Below are positions 5,483 to 6,787 of a DNA stretch of 6,787 nucleotides, piece after piece. The stretch's first letter is position 1. The number at the start of each line of letters is the position of its first letter. Where the stretch lies: contig JAITPT010000251.1 in assembly GCA_031289285.1 (NCBI GenBank), positions 1 to 6,787 of the forward strand, given 5' to 3'. The translations under genes were made by a program, and so were the position numbers. The notes under the pieces were generated by a model that searched no databases, was not told the DNA's origin, and saw only the letters and a program-made list of their open reading frames with translations. The stretch comes from Puniceicoccales bacterium (GTDB lineage: Bacteria; Verrucomicrobiota; Verrucomicrobiia; Opitutales; UBA953).

Positions 5483-6466
5483 GTGAAAATTCTCATCACT
5501 GGAGCCACGGGCTTCCTCGGGCGCGAAGCCGTCCAATCGGCCCTGCGGCGCGGGCACCGCGTCGTCGCCCTCGGCGGAGCGCGTCTGCCCGCCTTCGCAA
5601 GCCCCACCAAAAATCTCCGCCTCGACCTGCTCGACACGGCTGCTCTTGAGAGCCTCCTCCTCGACGAGTTTCCCGACGCCGTAGTCAACTGTGCCGCCGT
5701 CGCCGACCCCGCCGCTTGTGCCGCCGCCCCTGCCCGCGCCGCCGCGCTCAACACCGCCCTGCCGGAGCGTCTCGCCATGTTTGCCAACCACCTCTCCGCC
5801 CGCCTCGTCCACATCTCGACCGACATGGTGTTTGACGGGCAGCGCGGCCACTACGCCCACACCGACATGCCCGCGCCGCTGCACCCGCCCGCGCCAATGA
5901 GCCTCTACGGGCGCGTCAAACTCGACGGCGAAAAGGCGGTGTTGCTCCACGGCAAGCGCTTTGCCGTCGTCTTGCGCGTCCCGCTTTTGAGCGGCAACAG
6001 CGAAGACGGCACCCGCTCCCTGCACGAGCGGCTGCTCGCCCGCTGGGCGGCAGGCGAGAAGACGCCCCTCTTCGCCGACGAAATCCGCCAGCCCATCTCT
6101 GCCTCCAATCTCGCAGATGCGGCGGTCGAGCTTTGCGAGCGTGACAACCTCAGCGGCGTCTATCACTGGGCGGGTGCCGACGCTCTCTCGCGGCTCGAAA
6201 TCGGGCGGCGCATCGCCGAGAAGTTTGGCTTGTCGGCGGCGGCGTATATTGTGGAAACGACTCTTGCGGAGACTGGCGGTGCGTCATTGCGCCCTCGCGA
6301 TTTGAGTCTGGATTTGCATCCGCTTCGCGGCAAATTGCGCACCCCTGTCCAGACCTTCGACACCATTTTGGATGAAATGCAAATCCCCGCCTCGCTTGCC
6401 CCTTGGCACAAATCCCAAACCGGACAATCCCAAATCCGCCGCTTCGTTCGCGGCAAAGATTTTTAA
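5483..6466 (+). CDS. RmlD-like NAD(P)-dependent sugar reductase (extended SDR family)
   Basis: Predicted cytoplasmic protein of 327 residues, slightly longer than typical RmlD (dTDP-4-dehydrorhamnose reductase, about 300). The GTG at 5483 is chosen because the Rossmann strand KILITGATGFLG starts right at it (glycine motif, residues 7-13); an in-frame ATG at 5390 would add 31 residues encoded by the terminator region. Other RmlD-type signatures are VVNCAA (67-72), HISTDMVFDG (110-119; RmlD has ISTDYVFDG), and SLYGRVKLDGE (140-150) with the catalytic pair Tyr142 and Lys146. RmlD-family proteins reduce the 4-keto group of dTDP-4-keto sugars; related members act on other substrates or serve as regulatory subunits (MAT2B). 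No rmlA, rmlB or rmlC neighbour is seen, so dTDP-rhamnose synthesis is not supported and rmlD is not assigned. It follows the dehydrogenase gene by 114 bp, with a terminator between, and lacks an accessible Shine-Dalgarno sequence. Confidence 0.93.
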   Translation: MKILITGATGFLGREAVQSALRRGHRVVALGGARLPAFASPTKNLRLDLLDTAALESLLLDEFPDAVVNCAAVADPAACAAAPARAAALNTALPERLAMFANHLSARLVHISTDMVFDGQRGHYAHTDMPAPLHPPAPMSLYGRVKLDGEKAVLLHGKRFAVVLRVPLLSGNSEDGTRSLHERLLARWAAGEKTPLFADEIRQPISASNLADAAVELCERDNLSGVYHWAGADALSRLEIGRRIAEKFGLSAAAYIVETTLAETGGASLRPRDLSLDLHPLRGKLRTPVQTFDTILDEMQIPASLAPWHKSQTGQSQIRRFVRGKDF

Positions 6467-6472
6467 CCTAAA

Positions 6473-6584
6473 AACGGCAGTTCAGCGGGATGGGGTTGTG
6501 CCAAATTTTGAGGTGGATGCGGTTTGCGCTTCCCCGACGCGCACCAGTCCCGACGCTTTTTTTGGGGTTCCTCGCTATTTTGAG
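6473..6584 (+). repeat. Dispersed repeat, expanded copy (inverted partner at 1199-1250)
   Basis: Three blocks match the minus strand of 1199-1250 in order: 6473-6489 (AACGGCAGTTCAGCGGG, 16/17), 6521-6529 (GGTTTGCGC, 9/9) and 6566-6584 (GGTTCCTCGCTATTTTGAG, 18/19). The spacers of 31 and 36 nt are 3 and 4 nt in the partner. The repeat starts only 7 nt after the stop codon of the RmlD-like gene. Confidence 0.65.
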
Positions 6585-6648
6585 AGGGAGGCGAGGATAG
6601 GGTCTGGAGAAATACCCGAGGCAGTAGGGACAACTTCTTAGGAACCCC
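6564..6648. repeat. Inverted repeats GGGGTTCCT/AGGAACCCC with an alternative inner hairpin
   Basis: GGGGTTCCT (6564-6572) and AGGAACCCC (6640-6648) are perfect 9-bp inverted repeats separated by 67 nt. The left arm can instead form a local hairpin: TCCTCGC (6569-6575) with GCGAGGA (6591-6597), 7 bp, 15-nt loop. The two pairings share 6569-6572 and are mutually exclusive. The role is unknown. There is no T-tract after either stem. Confidence 0.55.
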
Positions 6649-6673
6649 GGATTTTATTTCCGTGAAAAACCCT

Positions 6674-6690
6674 CCCCCCCCCCCCCCCCC
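6674..6690. repeat. C17 homopolymer
   Basis: Seventeen consecutive C, preceded by CCCT at 6670-6673. It lies in non-coding sequence between the RmlD-like gene and the window end. Long C/G homopolymers are prone to slipped-strand length variation and to sequencing error, so the exact length is uncertain. Confidence 0.85.
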
Positions 6691-6787
6691 ATAAGCGCTA
6701 ACCTGTTTCGTTATATATTTCTCTTTGTGTTTTTCGCTTTCGCGGAGACTCTGCGAGTTGTTTCTGGATGGTGTGCCAATTTGTCAC

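Larger units (their letters stand above)
6467..6787. other. Non-coding region downstream of the RmlD-like gene
   Basis: No gene is seen in these 321 bp. They contain the expanded copy of the dispersed repeat (6473-6584), an 8-bp direct repeat CCCGACGC at 6533-6540 and 6549-6556 followed by T7 (6557-6563), the inverted repeats at 6564-6648 and the C17 run. The T7 is not preceded by a strong hairpin, so the terminator of the RmlD-like gene is not clear. Beyond 6691 the sequence becomes AT-richer and ends with an imperfect palindrome CGCGGAGACTCTGCG near 6744. Confidence 0.6.

Noticed and set aside
4793..6166. 457-residue minus-strand ORF
   Set aside because: Antisense to both the Gfo/Idh and RmlD-like genes and the terminator. 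Long antisense frames are expected in GC-rich coding DNA, and no motif is seen.

Overview
The window looks like an accessory stretch of a GC-rich heterotrophic bacterium, most plausibly Verrucomicrobiota (Opitutales-like), with Planctomycetota or Lentisphaerota as alternatives. This is inferred from four things: a secreted FAD-dependent oxidoreductase of the kind abundant in these phyla, a neighbouring Gfo/Idh/MocA dehydrogenase, three genes without a clear Shine-Dalgarno sequence, and many intergenic repeats and palindromes. No rRNA, tRNA, transposase or CRISPR array is visible.

Layout. Positions 1-1413 hold no convincing conventional gene. They contain a 71-bp perfect direct repeat (1-71 and 241-311), a large nested inverted repeat (58-202), a purine-rich tract with a G9 run (339-392), four tandem units of 155-157 bp (468-1093), a short palindrome (1290-1308) and a heptamer tandem repeat (1342-1400). 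Positions 1414-3996 on the minus strand encode a secreted three-part protein: an SGNH/GDSL hydrolase-like domain, a beta-sandwich carbohydrate-binding-like domain, and an FAD-dependent oxidoreductase. After a 211-bp divergent intergenic region, 4208-5368 on the plus strand encodes a Gfo/Idh/MocA-family NAD(P)-dependent sugar or polyol dehydrogenase. A dense 114-bp spacer follows, with a stem-loop and a strong intrinsic terminator whose T-tract ends 3 nt before the GTG start of the next gene. That gene (5483-6466, plus) is an RmlD-like extended short-chain dehydrogenase/reductase. Positions 6467-6787 are non-coding, with a second copy of a repeat also seen at 1199-1250 in inverted orientation, a long-range inverted repeat and a C17 homopolymer.

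How the parts may work together (inference): the exported SGNH-CBM-FAD protein could deacylate and/or oxidise a carbohydrate outside the cytoplasm. The divergently transcribed Gfo/Idh enzyme could then act on the resulting sugar inside. The RmlD-like enzyme may act on a nucleotide sugar, but the terminator before it makes constitutive co-expression uncertain. No substrate can be named from sequence alone.

The least expected signals are two. One is the tandem array, where each unit carries on the minus strand an AGGAG (AGGAA in one unit) followed 8 nt later by ATG and a tiny ORF; in two units this reads a 23-residue cationic, tryptophan-rich peptide. The other is the hydrolase-oxidoreductase fusion, which appears to be Sec-exported.
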